A stretch of 64,000 nt of DNA from Pseudomonas promysalinigenes (lineage in GTDB: Bacteria; Pseudomonadota; Gammaproteobacteria; Pseudomonadales; Pseudomonadaceae): assembly GCF_014269025.2 (NCBI RefSeq), contig NZ_CP077094.1:3100001-3164000 (forward strand), written 5' to 3'. The position numbers were made by a program, and so were the translations under genes. Positions within the stretch are counted from its first letter, which is position 1; every line of letters begins with the position of its first letter. A model generated the notes under the pieces. It did no database searches. It was not told the DNA's origin and was given only the letters and a program-made list of their open reading frames with translations. Shown here in pieces: positions 26,309 to 35,121 of this stretch.

Positions 26309-26326
26309 TGTAGGACGCTTCCTACA
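26309..26326. promoter_or_regulatory. GacA-box-like inverted repeat upstream of tssB
   Basis: TGTAGG-N6-CCTACA has the same layout as the GacA recognition sequence TGTAAG-N6-CTTACA that precedes Gac-controlled small RNA genes. One base differs in each half. It sits 33 bases before the tssB start codon, which is closer than usual for an activator site, so this is a resemblance and not an assignment. Confidence 0.3.
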
Positions 26327-26358
26327 TATAGGCCTCACGCCAGCAAGGATATATAGCC

Positions 26359-26839
26359 ATGAGCAGATCATCCGGCTCCGTTGCCCCCAAAGAGCGCATC
26401 AACATCAAGCACGGACCCGCCCCCGGCGACGAACGAGTCGAAATAGAGCTATCGCGCAAAATGCTGGTGCTGGGCGATTTCGGCCTGGACAACCGCGCGC
26501 ATGAAGACCGCCCTGTAATGCGCATCGATAAACACACGTTCAACAACGTGTTGAACGATGCCTATGTCAACCTGGCCATGTCTGTGCCCTCGGAACTGAG
26601 CACAGCCCGAGGCGGGGCTCGCAGTCAGCCTGCAGTTCAAGTCCATCAATGATTTCGGGCCAGACAGCATAGGCCGCCAGGTTCCGGAGCTGAAAAAACT
26701 GCTGGAGCTTCGCGAAGCGCTCGTCGCCCTCAAAGGCCCATTGGGCAACGTGCCTACGTTCCGCAAGCAGTTGCGGCACCTGCTGAACAACGAGCAAGCG
26801 TGCCAGCAGCTGGCAGAAGGACTGGGCCTGGTGCTTTAG
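26359..26839 (+). pseudogene. tssB: tssB, T6SS sheath subunit, frameshifted
   Basis: The first frame (MSRSSGSVAPKERINIKH..., about 85 residues) matches the TssB N-terminus with VEIELSRKMLVLGDFG and NNVLNDAYVNLAMSVPSEL. At about 26610-26620 the match moves to another frame and continues SINDFGPDSIGRQVPELKKL and FRKQLRHLLNNEQACQQL to the TAG at 26837. The original frame ends soon after the shift. A small indel near a GGCGGGGC run explains this. The joined length (about 160 residues) is normal for TssB, so only the frameshift kills it. TssB and TssC form the contractile sheath. Confidence 0.85.
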
Positions 26840-26874
26840 GCGCCAGAAGAAGACTGAGACAACGGAGCGACACC

Positions 26875-27201
26875 ATGTCAAAACAAAACAACTCGACCGT
26901 AACGGCTGAAGTCACAACAGCAACACTGAGCAACGCCACGCTGCTCGAGCAGATCATGGCAGAAACCAAGTTGGTGCCCAGCCAAGAGGGTTATCAAGTC
27001 GCGCGCCAGGGCGCAGCTGCCGTTATTGCCGAAATCCTTGAAAGTCATGATCCAGATCAATTGATCAATAAACACAGTGTCGATCACATGATTGCCGAGA
27101 TCAACCGGGTACTCAGCAAACAGATGGATGCCATCCTGCATCACCCCGAGTTCCAGAAACTTGAGTCCGCTTGGCGCAGCTTGAACTTCTGGTCGACATA
27201 A
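26875..27201 (+). pseudogene. tssC: tssC, T6SS sheath subunit, truncated N-terminal fragment
   Basis: 108 residues match the N-terminal part of TssC (normally about 490): SNATLLEQIMAETKLVPSQ, GAAAVIAEIL, HPEFQKLESAWRSLNF. The usual continuation LVDR appears in another frame (one base missing before TGGTCGAC), and homology then stops near 27199 where unrelated AT-rich DNA begins. So the gene was cut by the event that brought in the cassette at 27.3-30.4 kb. A GGAG site precedes the ATG, as in an intact tssBC operon. Confidence 0.85.
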
Positions 27202-27342
27202 ATCGCAGGCGCATTTGCAGTTAAGCACTGCCCACGCTTCGCCGCGCTAAGCGCTGCGCATATTGCACCTAGCGACCAATTTTAAATTTGAGACGAGGTA
27301 AACCTCCCTGTCCGCTCACAAAACGTGTTAAGGAAGAAACCT

Positions 27343-28725
27343 ATGAATATTGTATTGATTGGCTACGGAACTATCGCGTCTGCGCTTATGCCGAATCTGC
27401 TCACTGAGTTTGGTAGAGATATTAAAAGCCTTAAGGTGATAGACCCATGTGGCGCCAAGAAACCAAGTGCCGAATTCGTCAGTCCTGTGACGTGGGTGGC
27501 AGAAAGTATTACCAGGGACAATCTTGAGGAGTTGTTATGTGACTTGGACGCCGAGTCATTTGTAGTCAACCTTTCAGTTGATGTCTCCAGTGTCGCCCTT
27601 GTATCGCTTTGCCAGAAAAAGGGAGCAAGGTACATTGATACGTGCATTGAACCATGGGCTGGACATTATGTGAATGCAGATGCAGAGCCTGCAGAACGTA
27701 CAAATTACGCATTGAGAGAAACGATGCTTGCATTAAAGTCTCAATGTCAAAATGGCCCTACAGCCGTGGTGGCGCATGGTGCCAATCCGGGTCTAGTTTC
27801 TCATTTCGTAAAGCAGGCGCTTCTGAATCTTCGCAGTGACATATTTGGTGTCAGTCAGCCTATCCCACAGACCCGTCAGCAGTGGGCGAAGCTGTGTGCG
27901 GATCTCGGCGTGAAAACAATTCACATCGCGGAGCATGATACTCAGATTGCAAAGCTGCCCAAGCGACCTGGTGAGTTTGTTAATACTTGGTCAATTGATG
28001 GCTTTATTGGTGAGGGTTGCCAGCCTGCTGAGTTAGGCTGGGGGACTCATGAGCTTAGTTTTCCGCCAGAGGGGCAGCGCCATACTACTGGCTGCAATAG
28101 TGCAATTTACTTGAATCGCCCGGGTGCCTCGGTCAGATTGAGAACCTGGACACCCGCCTTTGGCCCCTGCTTAGGTTTTTTGATTACTCACAATGAGTCG
28201 ATTTCTCTATCTGACTATCTAACCTGCTTTGATAATGGACAGGCTACTTATCGGCCCACTGTCAATTATGCTTACCACCCTTGCAATGACGCAGTTCTTT
28301 CAATTCACGAGCTTAGTGGATGCTCTTGGAACTCGCAGCCAGATAAAAGAATCTTGCATGGTCGGGATATCGCCTTTGGAGGCGATTATCTTGGCGTACT
28401 TATAATGGGGCATGAAAAAAATGCTTATTGGTTTGGATCTTATCTAGAGAACGCGGTAGCGCAGAAGCATAATGCTGAAAGTTCTGCTACCTCATTGCAA
28501 GTCGTGGCCGGTGTGGTATCGGGCATGAAATGGGCAATTAATAACCCTCACTGCGGCATCGTTGAGGCAGAAGAGATGGACTTCAATTTTATTCTTGATA
28601 GTGCTAGGCCCTATCTGGGCGAGATGCTAGGCGAATATACAGATTGGAGCCCAATAGGAGAAGACAAAGGATTGTTTGCCATCTCCCGGTCTGACAAGTG
28701 GCAGTTTAAAAACTTCATGGAATAA
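27343..28725 (+). CDS. Homospermidine synthase-like NAD-dependent enzyme (saccharopine dehydrogenase superfamily)
   Basis: 460 residues from the ATG at 27343, which has AAGGAAG seven bases upstream. The N-terminus IVLIGYGTIASALMPNLL is a Rossmann NAD-binding loop; VVAHGANPGLVSHFVKQALL and PAELGWGTHELSFPP are typical of bacterial homospermidine synthases, and the length fits that family (about 470). Such enzymes use NAD+ to oxidise an amine and join aminobutyl groups from putrescine or spermidine. In this cassette the product may be a precursor modified by the diiron protein encoded next. Base composition is far more AT-rich than the flanks, a sign of horizontal transfer. Confidence 0.82.
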   Translation: MNIVLIGYGTIASALMPNLLTEFGRDIKSLKVIDPCGAKKPSAEFVSPVTWVAESITRDNLEELLCDLDAESFVVNLSVDVSSVALVSLCQKKGARYIDTCIEPWAGHYVNADAEPAERTNYALRETMLALKSQCQNGPTAVVAHGANPGLVSHFVKQALLNLRSDIFGVSQPIPQTRQQWAKLCADLGVKTIHIAEHDTQIAKLPKRPGEFVNTWSIDGFIGEGCQPAELGWGTHELSFPPEGQRHTTGCNSAIYLNRPGASVRLRTWTPAFGPCLGFLITHNESISLSDYLTCFDNGQATYRPTVNYAYHPCNDAVLSIHELSGCSWNSQPDKRILHGRDIAFGGDYLGVLIMGHEKNAYWFGSYLENAVAQKHNAESSATSLQVVAGVVSGMKWAINNPHCGIVEAEEMDFNFILDSARPYLGEMLGEYTDWSPIGEDKGLFAISRSDKWQFKNFME

Positions 28726-28742
28726 TTGCAAGGAGCGTAATC

Positions 28743-29471
28743 GTGAGCTATTCGAAGTCCTCCATTGGTTTGAAAAGTTATGACTGGTCTTCAGTTGACT
28801 TGCTTAAAGATCTGACCTCAGAGAGCATCACGGGCTCTCAGGAAGTCATTAAGTCTCGGCAAGAACACTTCTGGCATGACATGAGTTCAGAATTCGATTC
28901 TAAACATTTTCTGATATACCTAATAAATAGAAGTGACTTAAAGTTGAGCGATGATTTTCTAGAGTTCGTATGCCTCTGGCACTTAGATGAACAAAATCAC
29001 TACAGAGGCCTCAGGAAGATCAATAGCGTTTTGTATGGATTTCTCGAAGATGATATTGACAGGGCAATTAAATCCAGGCAGCCGGAGTTCGACTCTATCT
29101 CATCGTTCATGGCTGATGAGTTCACCATATTGGTATCGATTGCATTTGATGAAATAACTAGCACCAGGGCTTACAAACAAGACTTCAAACTTTTTGATAG
29201 CCTTGGACCCGACTGCTTGTCCGAATGGATCCGCAATGCAGCCAAAGATGAAGCAGCGCACTACGGGAACGCGATAAAACTATTGAAGAAAAACCACTCA
29301 TCACGGTTCAACGAGCTTCCAGTCATTCTAGATAAAATAGTGAGTCTCGAGACATCTGATGGGTTTGGCTACAATAATACATTTATCTTTGATCATGATA
29401 CTGATGACTTTTCGAACGAGCTGTTGATTGACAGCAAAAATACCATTCTTGAGGTTCTCGGGAGAGAATAA
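28743..29471 (+). CDS. Ferritin-like diiron protein, possible amine oxygenase
   Basis: A 242-residue helical protein starting at a GTG with AAGGAG seven bases upstream. It has the four-helix diiron ligand pattern: Glu83-x-x-His86 in WHLDEQNHYRGL, Glu137 in AFDEITSTRAY and Glu170-x-x-His173 in AAKDEAAHYGNA, with an additional Glu/Asp earlier (Glu41 or Glu50). This suggests an O2-activating oxygenase rather than an iron store, because it is short and sits between a polyamine-type synthase and an exporter. It ends as TAATG into the transporter start. The reaction is unknown; N-oxygenation or oxidative cleavage of a polyamine is a hypothesis. Confidence 0.7.
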   Translation: MSYSKSSIGLKSYDWSSVDLLKDLTSESITGSQEVIKSRQEHFWHDMSSEFDSKHFLIYLINRSDLKLSDDFLEFVCLWHLDEQNHYRGLRKINSVLYGFLEDDIDRAIKSRQPEFDSISSFMADEFTILVSIAFDEITSTRAYKQDFKLFDSLGPDCLSEWIRNAAKDEAAHYGNAIKLLKKNHSSRFNELPVILDKIVSLETSDGFGYNNTFIFDHDTDDFSNELLIDSKNTILEVLGRE

Positions 29472-30382
29472 TGACCTGGTTATACTTCGCACTTCTGGCT
29501 CCGCTGTTTTGGAGCCTCTCAAATATTGTTGATAAATTTGCCATTAACCATATCACCTCAAACTGCATCTCCTTTATTTTCCTACTGAGCATTGGAAATA
29601 TTTTCTTTGCAGGAGCCATTTATGCCTATTTTCAGCCTACTGATTTAGATTTGCACATAGCAGTGATTAATATCTGCTCAGGACTTGCAATATTTTTGCA
29701 ATACTTTGCATATAGTTATTCACTAGAAGACATGGATGTATCTGTAGTGATCCCAATTCACCAATCTGAACCCATCTTCGTATTGGCAGCATCCATTTTG
29801 ATTTTTCATGCCATCCCAACATCTTGGCAGGTGGCTGGCTTTGCTATGATCGTTGTTGGCATTCTAATATTGTGCATGTCAAGGCAGACAATAAGAGGGC
29901 TCGGCCACCCCAGACATGTAGTTGTTTTGTTGGTTTCTGCTTTTTTTGGGGCTGTCTCAACTGTTATTTCAGACGAGATACTGCAATTGAAAAGCTTGGA
30001 GTCGGTGCTGATTTTTAACTTTGCTGGTTATTCTCTAGGCGGCATGTTGCTTTTGTTGGTGCCGAAATGGCGGAGACTCATTACTAACGATCTAAAGACC
30101 TTGAATTTAAAGCAGTTTGGGATTTTTGGAGTGACAAACATTTTTGATGTTGGCGGCTATGTTTTTTTCACGGCTGCACTTGCAGCGGGAGGCGGTGCTG
30201 CCTTGGTTTCGGTTGTCGTCAGTATTCACCCGCTATTCGTTTTAGCGTTAGGGTTTCTGGCAACGAAACTATTCCCGAAGTTTATCGCCGAAGATATTGC
30301 TCCAGGTGGTGTCGTGAGAAAGTTTTTATCAATCGTGATTATCGTTGTCGGTGTGGCCGTGATATCGCATCAAGCCATGTAA
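29471..30382 (+). CDS. EamA/DMT-family transporter, likely exporter of the cassette product
   Basis: 303 residues with about ten hydrophobic helices in two repeated halves, as in the drug/metabolite transporter superfamily (EamA): WLYFALLAPLFWSLSNIVDKF at the start and VVVSIHPLFVLALGFLATKLF near the end, each ahead of the repeat boundary. It starts at the ATG overlapping the stop of the diiron gene by one base, so expression is tightly coupled. A role in exporting the product of the two preceding enzymes is an inference from context. The gene is AT-rich like its two partners. Confidence 0.85.
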   Translation: MTWLYFALLAPLFWSLSNIVDKFAINHITSNCISFIFLLSIGNIFFAGAIYAYFQPTDLDLHIAVINICSGLAIFLQYFAYSYSLEDMDVSVVIPIHQSEPIFVLAASILIFHAIPTSWQVAGFAMIVVGILILCMSRQTIRGLGHPRHVVVLLVSAFFGAVSTVISDEILQLKSLESVLIFNFAGYSLGGMLLLLVPKWRRLITNDLKTLNLKQFGIFGVTNIFDVGGYVFFTAALAAGGGAALVSVVVSIHPLFVLALGFLATKLFPKFIAEDIAPGGVVRKFLSIVIIVVGVAVISHQAM

Positions 30383-30743
30383 GCTGGGCTCGAAAAGAAA
30401 CACAACTGGAGTCGGTTGGAGCATTATGTCGAGGCCGGTGATTTACCGATCGACAACAACCTGGCGGAGCGTGCGATCAAGCCATTTGTGATCGGACGCA
30501 AGGCCTGGCTATTCAGTGACACGCCCAACGGCGCCACGGCCAGTGCGCAAATCTATAGCTTGGTCGAGACTGCCAAGGTCAACGGCCAGGAGCCCTATAC
30601 ATGGCTACGCCACATACTCGAGCGGTTGCCGGATGCCTCGTCGGTAACAGACTACGAAGCGTTGCTGCCGTGGAACTGCTCGCCAGATATGCCACGATAA
30701 ATCACGGCCTCACATGTGTTAGGTGGGGCTCATCGATCGCTTT
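30383..30743 (+). mobile_element. IS66-family element remnant (transposase C-terminus and right end)
   Basis: The frame 30383-30700 encodes about 105 residues typical of the IS66 TnpC C-terminus: [29 protein letters not shown] and [13 protein letters not shown]. It begins directly after the stop of the EamA gene with no start codon, so the rest of the element has been lost. The bases following the stop, ending GATCGCTTTC near 30743, resemble a degenerate IS66 right terminal repeat. The remnant sits at the right edge of the AT-rich cassette and may have taken part in its capture. Confidence 0.78.
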
Positions 30744-30744
30744 C

Positions 30745-31005
30745 GGACTACCGCCAGACGCTGTCACGCGGGTTGACGGGCAAAGGCTAGCGCCAAGGGT
30801 GAAAATCTTACCGATAGCCTCAGCATGGCAACCCTTCCCATCCGAGAGGGCCATGTGGGAGCTCCTTAGTTCGATTCAAAGGCTAGATGCCGGTAACGCT
30901 CTACGCTTCCCTCCAGCAACGAACATGGGCTATCGATTCTATCAATTCATGGACTCATTGCTTGAAGGGCCCGAATGCCCACGAGTCCGAATGAATTGGA
31001 CTTAA
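30745..31005 (+). pseudogene. Unidentified C-terminal coding remnant
   Basis: After the IS66 end an open frame continues to the TAA at 31003-31005 and encodes ...ERAMWELLSSIQRLDAGN...GYRFYQFMDSLLEGPECPR.... It looks protein-like but has no start of its own and no family that I recognise. It may be the tail of a gene of the lost T6SS locus. Low confidence. Confidence 0.3.
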
Positions 31006-31006
31006 A

Positions 31007-31037
31007 CGAAAAAAAGACGCCTAAGCGTCTTTTTTCG
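31007..31037. terminator. Bidirectional rho-independent terminator
   Basis: A stem with arms AAAAAAGACGC and GCGTCTTTTTT around CTAA gives A/T tracts on both sides. It lies 40 bases beyond the 3' end of tRNA-Gly and would end the gacA-uvrC-pgsA-tRNA unit on the minus strand and the remnant ORF on the plus strand. Confidence 0.85.
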
Positions 31038-31077
31038 ATGATTTACAGAATTCTGTAGAACGCTATAAATCTTAATT

Positions 31078-31153
<76 letters not shown>

Positions 31154-31216
31154 GTCGTGATGGGTGCCATTCTAGCAATATCTGAAATAGCGTCAACCCC
31201 TTGATTCAAAAAAGTT

Positions 31217-31777
31217 TTATTTTTTTTCAGAGCCTTCGCGCAGGTGCGGCCAGGCTGCCACCAGGTAGTGCACCATCGACCACAGGGTGAGCGCGGCCGC
31301 CACCAGCAGCAGGCCATAGCCCAATACCACCCAGAAATTCACAACGGGCGGGTTGCCTAACAGAATCACCAGCGCCAGCATCTGCGCCGCCGTCTTCCAC
31401 TTGCCAAGGCTGGAAACCGCCACATGCGCCCTCGCCCCCAGCTCCGCCATCCACTCGCGCAATGCTGACACCACAATTTCGCGGCCGATGATCACTGCTG
31501 CGGGCAATGTTAGCCAGAAGTTGGCGTGCACCTGCACCAGCAGCACCAAAGCCACCGCCACCATCAATTTATCGGCCACTGGGTCGAGGAAGGCACCGAA
31601 TGGGGTGCTCTGCTGCAGCCGGCGCGCCAGGTAACCGTCCAGCCAGTCAGTGGCAGCGGCGATGGCGAACACCGTACTGGCGGCCATGTAGCTCCAGTGA
31701 TAAGGCATGTAGAACAGCAGGATGAAGATTGGGATCAGCAGGACGCGCAGAACGGTGAGCAGGTTTGGAATATTCAT
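31217..31777 (-). CDS. pgsA: CDP-diacylglycerol-glycerol-3-phosphate 3-phosphatidyltransferase
   Basis: 186 residues, strongly hydrophobic, with the CDP-alcohol phosphotransferase signature [10 protein letters not shown]...[10 protein letters not shown] (D-G-x2-A-R-x8-G-x3-D-x3-D). It makes phosphatidylglycerol phosphate, the first committed step to phosphatidylglycerol and cardiolipin, in the inner membrane. It lies 33 bases after uvrC on the same strand, the conserved gacA-uvrC-pgsA order of gammaproteobacteria. Confidence 0.96.
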   Translation of the reverse strand: MNIPNLLTVLRVLLIPIFILLFYMPYHWSYMAASTVFAIAAATDWLDGYLARRLQQSTPFGAFLDPVADKLMVAVALVLLVQVHANFWLTLPAAVIIGREIVVSALREWMAELGARAHVAVSSLGKWKTAAQMLALVILLGNPPVVNFWVVLGYGLLLVAAALTLWSMVHYLVAAWPHLREGSEKK

Positions 31778-31810
31778 CGGTACGACTGGCTGCGGGTTGA
31801 GCCCGGCATT

Positions 31811-33634
31811 CTACTCGCTATGCAGGCTGGCATAAATCGACTCGGCAAGCTTTTTACTGATGCCAGGCGCCTTGGCGATCTCGTCGACACTGGCGCGGTT
31901 GAGTTCCTGCAAGCCGCCGAAGTGTTTCAGCAGGTCGCGGCGGCGCTTAGGCCCCACCCCGGCAACGTCCTCCAGGCTCGAAGTGCGTCGGGCCTTGCCA
32001 CGCCGGGCACGGTGCCCAGTGATGGCAAAACGGTGCGCTTCATCGCGGATCTGCTGGATCAGGTGCAGTGCTGGGTTATCGCCCTTGAGGGTGAACTCAT
32101 GGGCCACATCGTTCAGATACAGCGTTTCGAAGCCGGCCTTGCGCGTTACGCCCTTGGCCACACCCAGCAGGGTGAGATCGTTGAAGGCCAGCTCCTGCAT
32201 CACTTCGCGGGCCATGTTCAACTGGCCCTTGCCGCCATCGACCAGCAGCACATCGGGCAACTTGCCCTCCCCGTCCTTGATGCGCCCGTAACGGCGGGTA
32301 AGGGCCTGATGCATGGCGGCATAATCGTCGCCTGCTGTCACCCCTTCGATATTGAAGCGCCGGTAATCGGACTTGATCGGGCCTTCCGGGCCGAACACCA
32401 CGCAGCTGGCGACCGTGGCTTCGCCGCTGGAGTGGCTGATGTCATAGCACTCCAGACGCTGCGGTACTTCATCCAGGCCGAGGACCTCGGCCAGCGCTTC
32501 GAAACGCGCAGCCATGTGCTGACGGTTGGCCAACCGGGCATTGAGGGCCTGCTCGGCATTGGTTACCGCCAATTGTTGCCAGCGGGCGCGGGTACCCCGG
32601 ACGCGATGACTGATCGCAAGCTCCCGACCCCGCAGGCTCTGCACGGCGTCAGTGATGGCCTGAAAGTCTTCGTGCAGCACGTTGACGATCAGTTCACCTG
32701 GCATTTCACGTTCGGCATTGCCCAGGTAATACTGCGACAGGAACGCAGCCATGACGTCGGCCACTTCCTCCTCGATACCCACTTGCGGAAAGAAGTTCTT
32801 GCTGCCCAGCACCCGGCCGCCGCGAACACTGATCAAATGTACGCATGCGCCGCCCGGGTTGACGAAGGCGGCCACCACATCGACGTCGCCAGAGCCGCCT
32901 TCGATGTACTGCTGATCCTGCACCCGTCGCAGCAGGGCGATCTGGTCGCGTAGTTCGGCAGCCTTCTCGAAATCCAGAGCCATGGCGGCCTTCTCCATGG
33001 TTTCGTTGAGCTCATTGCCCAACTGCTGGCTGCGCCCCTCGAGGAACATCACCGAGTGACGTACGTCCTCGGCATATTCTTCGGGCGTGACCAAGCGGGT
33101 GCACGGGCCTTTGCAGCGCTTGATCTGGTACTGCAGGCACGGGCGAGTGCGGTTGGCGAAATAGCTGTCTTCACACTGGCGGACAGAGAAGGCTTTCTGC
33201 AGCAAGCTCAGGCTTTCGCGAATGGCTCCGGCACTGGGGTACGGTCCAAAATAACGCCCCTTGGCTTTCTTGGCGCCACGATGAATACCCAACCGCGGAA
33301 ACTCGCCGTCCGAGAGAAAAACGTATGGGTACGACTTATCGTCGCGTAACAGAATGTTATACGGCGGCCGCCACTGCTTGATCAGGTTCTGCTCAAGCAG
33401 CAATGCCTCTGTTTCATTGGCGGTGATGGTGGTTTCCACCTGGGCGATGCGGCCCACCAGCGCAGCAGTCTTCGGCGCAAGGCCAGTCTTGCGAAAATAA
33501 CTGGCCAGGCGCTTCTTGAGGTTTTTGGCCTTGCCCACGTAGAGCAACCGCGCCTCGGCGTCGAACATCCGGTATACGCCTGGGCGGCCACTGCAGGTGG
33601 CCAGGAACGCGCTGGCATCAAAAATTTGAGACAT
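31811..33634 (-). CDS. uvrC: Excinuclease ABC subunit C
   Basis: 607 residues from the ATG at 33634 ([11 protein letters not shown]); a longer frame upstream runs into gacA and is ignored. Domains in order: GIY-YIG nuclease (residues about 15-95, GVYRMF...[12 protein letters not shown]), UVR motif (about 205-240), the RNase H-like C-terminal nuclease ([13 protein letters not shown]) and a tandem helix-hairpin-helix ([32 protein letters not shown]). It makes both incisions in nucleotide excision repair. It starts five bases after the gacA stop and is thus co-transcribed with it. Confidence 0.97.
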   Translation of the reverse strand: MSQIFDASAFLATCSGRPGVYRMFDAEARLLYVGKAKNLKKRLASYFRKTGLAPKTAALVGRIAQVETTITANETEALLLEQNLIKQWRPPYNILLRDDKSYPYVFLSDGEFPRLGIHRGAKKAKGRYFGPYPSAGAIRESLSLLQKAFSVRQCEDSYFANRTRPCLQYQIKRCKGPCTRLVTPEEYAEDVRHSVMFLEGRSQQLGNELNETMEKAAMALDFEKAAELRDQIALLRRVQDQQYIEGGSGDVDVVAAFVNPGGACVHLISVRGGRVLGSKNFFPQVGIEEEVADVMAAFLSQYYLGNAEREMPGELIVNVLHEDFQAITDAVQSLRGRELAISHRVRGTRARWQQLAVTNAEQALNARLANRQHMAARFEALAEVLGLDEVPQRLECYDISHSSGEATVASCVVFGPEGPIKSDYRRFNIEGVTAGDDYAAMHQALTRRYGRIKDGEGKLPDVLLVDGGKGQLNMAREVMQELAFNDLTLLGVAKGVTRKAGFETLYLNDVAHEFTLKGDNPALHLIQQIRDEAHRFAITGHRARRGKARRTSSLEDVAGVGPKRRRDLLKHFGGLQELNRASVDEIAKAPGISKKLAESIYASLHSE

Positions 33635-33639
33635 GAGGG

Positions 33640-34278
33640 TTAGAGGCTTGCGTCGACCATACCGTGGCGAACGGCCAGCAGCGTCAGCTCGACGTCGCTG
33701 GTAACCGAGAGTTTTTCGAAGATCCGATAACGATAAGTATTGACGGTCTTGGGCGAGAGGCACAACTTGTCGGAGATGATCTGCACCTTTTGGCAGCCGA
33801 CGATCATCAAGGCAATCTGGATCTCTCGTTCCGACAGCGCATCGAAGGGCGAGCCTTGAGGCTGGAACGACTTAAGCGCCAGTTGCTGGGCGATCTGGGG
33901 GCTGATGTAGCGCTGGCCGGCGAAGGCCATGCGGATGGCCTGAACCATTTCGTCAAGCCCAGCCCCTTTGGTCAGGTAACCGGCGGCACCCGCCTGCATC
34001 AGCCGGGTGGGGAACGGGTCTTCTTCACAGACAGTGACAGCCACCACCTTGATGTCAGGGTGACTGCGCAGCAACTTGCGGGTGGCTTCAAGGCCACCGA
34101 TGCCAGGCATCTTCACGTCCATCAGCACGACATCAGGTTTCAGTTCCCGGGCGAGCTTGAGCGCCGATTCGCCCGAATCCGCCTCACCTACCACCTGCAG
34201 GCCATCGATATCGGCCAACATGCGAGTAATACCGGTTCGAACCAGATCGTGATCGTCGACCACTAGGACCCTAATCAA
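33640..34278 (-). CDS. gacA: Response regulator GacA (UvrY)
   Basis: 212 residues with a receiver domain (VVDDHD, phospho-acceptor in [12 protein letters not shown], Lys in YLTKGA) and a LuxR-type helix-turn-helix ([31 protein letters not shown]). The start is a TTG at 34278, which I recall as usual for Pseudomonas gacA. With the sensor GacS it activates the small RNAs that titrate RsmA/CsrA, controlling biofilm polysaccharides, secondary metabolites and T6SS. It is upstream of uvrC as in other gammaproteobacteria. The alginate-like operon close by and the T6SS wreck are both of types often under Gac control. Confidence 0.96.
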   Translation of the reverse strand: MIRVLVVDDHDLVRTGITRMLADIDGLQVVGEADSGESALKLARELKPDVVLMDVKMPGIGGLEATRKLLRSHPDIKVVAVTVCEEDPFPTRLMQAGAAGYLTKGAGLDEMVQAIRMAFAGQRYISPQIAQQLALKSFQPQGSPFDALSEREIQIALMIVGCQKVQIISDKLCLSPKTVNTYRYRIFEKLSVTSDVELTLLAVRHGMVDASL

Positions 34279-34341
34279 GCAGACACCTCGTCAACAGGGC
34301 GATTGGATCCCGTCACCTTAACAAAATTTTTCATGGCGGAC

Positions 34342-34731
34342 CTAGCGTAAAACTTCCGTCAGAAATGTCCGACACCCAGGCTGCATCTGCGGCGCCGATT
34401 CCACACGACTGCCCTCACCCGCCAAACGCCCCAGCACATGCCGCAACGCTGCCTTGTCAGCCGCAGGTAAACGGCGAAATGCGCCCAATAGACCGGTTTC
34501 ATCCGCCGTCAGGCTTTCCAGCGGCGCAGGGGTGCGCTGACCACTGAGCACATACAGTGCATCCACTCCTCGGTTTGCCAAGGCCGCTAAGTAGTCCGCC
34601 CGAGGCGTGCGCTCGCCGCTCTCGTACTTGCCTTGCGCGTTGGGTTCGACGCCCCCGATGTCACCAAATACCCGCTGGGTCATGCCTAAACGTTCACGCT
34701 CTTCGCGCAGGCGTGGGCCGAATCCTTTCAT
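34342..34731 (-). CDS. XRE-family (Cro/CI) transcriptional regulator
   Basis: 129 residues from the ATG at 34731 (MKGFGPRLREERERLG) with AAGGAG upstream; a frame continuing to 34833 lacks support. The N-terminal helix-turn-helix (about 5-60) reads LREERERLGMTQRVFGDIGGVEPNAQGKYESGERTPRADYL in two parts, followed by a short C-terminal helical region without a peptidase. It is divergent from the algD-like gene across 511 bases that contain several palindromes, so control of itself and possibly of the polysaccharide operon is plausible. It could equally be an old neighbour of gacA with no link to the operon. Confidence 0.85.
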   Translation of the reverse strand: MKGFGPRLREERERLGMTQRVFGDIGGVEPNAQGKYESGERTPRADYLAALANRGVDALYVLSGQRTPAPLESLTADETGLLGAFRRLPAADKAALRHVLGRLAGEGSRVESAPQMQPGCRTFLTEVLR

Positions 34732-34940
34732 GCCAGATCTCCTTCTTCCTTGGCCTTCATGGCTGCTGATCACGCGCGTGCCAGCAGTTGTAGAGATGAC
34801 AGGCACTATGCCCATCGCCGCGCAGTGTCGCAAGCCAGCACGACCCTAGCAGAAGCCTTGATTTTGAAGGTCTTTATTCATGGATGCAGTCCATTGAGGG
34901 GTGTCGCGCCAGCGGCAGAACCGGGCCAACGCCATGTGAT

Positions 34941-34961
34941 TGGCGTCACTTTATCGCCACA
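34941..34961. promoter_or_regulatory. Operator-like motif near the XRE gene
   Basis: Five-base arms TGGCG and CGCCA flank TCACTTTAT. It contains GCGTCACTTTATCGC, related to the sites at 10472 and 25876. It lies about 210 bases upstream of the XRE start codon. Confidence 0.35.
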
Positions 34962-35029
34962 CGACAGGCATTCATTTTTTTGGCGCCCAACTAACAGCAA
35001 CTTTAAGTTATTGATTTTAAAGTGTTTTT

Positions 35030-35056
35030 TAACTTTAACGAAGAAAGTTAAAGTTA
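35030..35056. promoter_or_regulatory. Perfect inverted repeat upstream of the alginate-like operon
   Basis: TAACTTTAAC and GTTAAAGTTA, 10-base perfect arms with a seven-base spacer. A looser relative (AACTTTAAG...TTTTAAAGTG) precedes it at about 34999-35024. These are candidate binding sites for a dimeric regulator about 190-240 bases before the first start codon. Confidence 0.5.
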
Positions 35057-35107
35057 TTTTTAAATTACCGAGCAACAACGCTTGCAACAAAAATTAAAAT
35101 CCATTTA

Positions 35108-35121
35108 GTCTGTAATCAGAC
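35108..35121. promoter_or_regulatory. Second inverted repeat upstream of the alginate-like operon
   Basis: GTCTG-TAAT-CAGAC, with weaker outer symmetry (TTAGT...ACTAA). A candidate operator about 120 bases before the algD start. Confidence 0.4.

Larger units (their letters stand above)
25819..26358. other. Intergenic region between tssM remnant and tssB
   Basis: 540 bases with no convincing gene. It contains a 7-bp-arm inverted repeat near 25859-25874, the operator-like motif at 25876-25896, a perfect 16-bp palindrome at 26287-26302 and a GacA-box-like site at 26309-26326. The last 150 bases are AT-rich, as expected for the promoter of the former T6SS operon. Confidence 0.5.

Noticed and set aside
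30601..30744. Start of the 134-residue frame inside the IS66 remnant
   Set aside because: This part is out of frame with the transposase remnant and has no RBS; only the part after the IS end is kept, with low confidence.
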